Assembly: GCA_964583865.1 (NCBI GenBank)
Contig: CAZOXZ010000150.1
Location: forward strand, 1 to 6,064
Source of the DNA: DASSBG01 sp964583865
GTDB lineage: Bacteria; Pseudomonadota; Gammaproteobacteria; Xanthomonadales; Rhodanobacteraceae
Length of the DNA stretch: 6,064 nucleotides
Reading direction: 5' to 3'
In this document: in pieces, positions 5,846 through 6,064 of the stretch
How the letters are laid out: every line of letters begins with the position of its first letter
How positions within the stretch are numbered: position 1 is the first letter of the stretch
Notes under the pieces: model-generated
Seen by the model: only the letters and a program-made list of their open reading frames with translations
The model's database searches: none
Told to the model about the DNA's origin: nothing
Translations under genes and position numbers: made by a program

Positions 5846-6064
5846 ATGAGCGATACGTATACTCCGCCGCGCGTGTGGCAGTGGCAGCCGGCTGATGACA
5901 ACAAGTTTGCCAGCATCAACCGACCGACGGCCGGGCCGCGTTTCGAGCGCGATCTGCCCGTCGGCGAGCATCCCTTGCAGCTTTACTCGCTGGCCACGCC
6001 CAACGGCCAGAAAGTCACCATTCTGCTGGAGGAGCTTTTAGCTCGTGGCATCGCTGGTGCCGAG
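5846..6064 (+). CDS. yghU: YghU-type glutathione S-transferase / disulfide-bond reductase (3'-truncated)
   Basis: The first 73 residues of a cytoplasmic nu-class glutathione transferase are present; the rest (E. coli YghU has about 288 residues) lies beyond the window. The order of features follows E. coli YghU closely: a V-W-x-W segment at 10-13, I-N-R-P at 24-27, L-P-V-G-x-H-P-L-Q-L-Y-S-L at 37-49, then T-P-N-G-Q-K-V-T-I at 51-59 and L-E-E-L-L-A at 61-66. The T-P-N-G-x-K stretch opens the thioredoxin-like N-terminal domain and contacts glutathione. E. coli YghU binds two glutathiones and has disulfide reductase and organic peroxide activity. The gene has its own Shine-Dalgarno and -10-like element, so it is probably transcribed separately from the transporter. 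Confidence 0.93.
   Translation, partial: MSDTYTPPRVWQWQPADDNKFASINRPTAGPRFERDLPVGEHPLQLYSLATPNGQKVTILLEELLARGIAGAE

Overview
The window looks like a chromosomal segment of a GC-rich gammaproteobacterium, most likely Xanthomonadales/Lysobacterales. Three things suggest this: the high GC and GC-ending codons; a G-rich heptad repeat (GGGAATA/GGGAGCA type) between genes, which I recall as common in Xanthomonadaceae intergenic DNA; and a class Ia ribonucleotide reductase followed directly by an acyl-CoA thioesterase. The lineage is an inference and was not tested by any search. No phage, insertion sequence, CRISPR array, rRNA or tRNA was seen.

Left part (1-3708, + strand): a nucleotide-reduction operon. 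It holds the 3' part of nrdA (class Ia RNR catalytic subunit, 5' end outside the window), a 197-bp gap with twelve G-rich heptads, nrdB (radical-generating subunit) and, overlapping nrdB by 11 bp, a hotdog-fold acyl-CoA thioesterase gene broken by an in-frame TAG. NrdA and NrdB together make dNDPs from NDPs. Both have all the main catalytic residues, yet both depart from the E. coli type: NrdA carries about 59 extra residues between the active-site N-x-C-x-E strand and the second redox cysteine, and NrdB has a DExxxH iron-ligand motif where DExxH is usual. A strong stem-loop at 3716-3741 probably ends this operon.

Middle (3742-4082): about 340 bp with no convincing gene. It holds a weak sigma70-like promoter candidate, a 6-5-6 inverted repeat that could be an operator, and a good ribosome binding site for the next gene.

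Right part (4083-6064, + strand): a complete BCCT-family sodium-coupled transporter whose aromatic box and Na2-site residues match those of the glycine betaine carrier BetP, so osmoprotectant uptake is likely. A 10-bp palindromic stem-loop follows, then a -10-like element and the first 73 codons of a YghU-type glutathione S-transferase/disulfide reductase cut by the window end.

The genes to the right of the operon appear independently transcribed and not part of a joint system. No new multi-gene system is evident. The points most worth a second look are the RNR peculiarities, the G-rich repeat inside the nrdA-nrdB transcript, and the amber-interrupted thioesterase.
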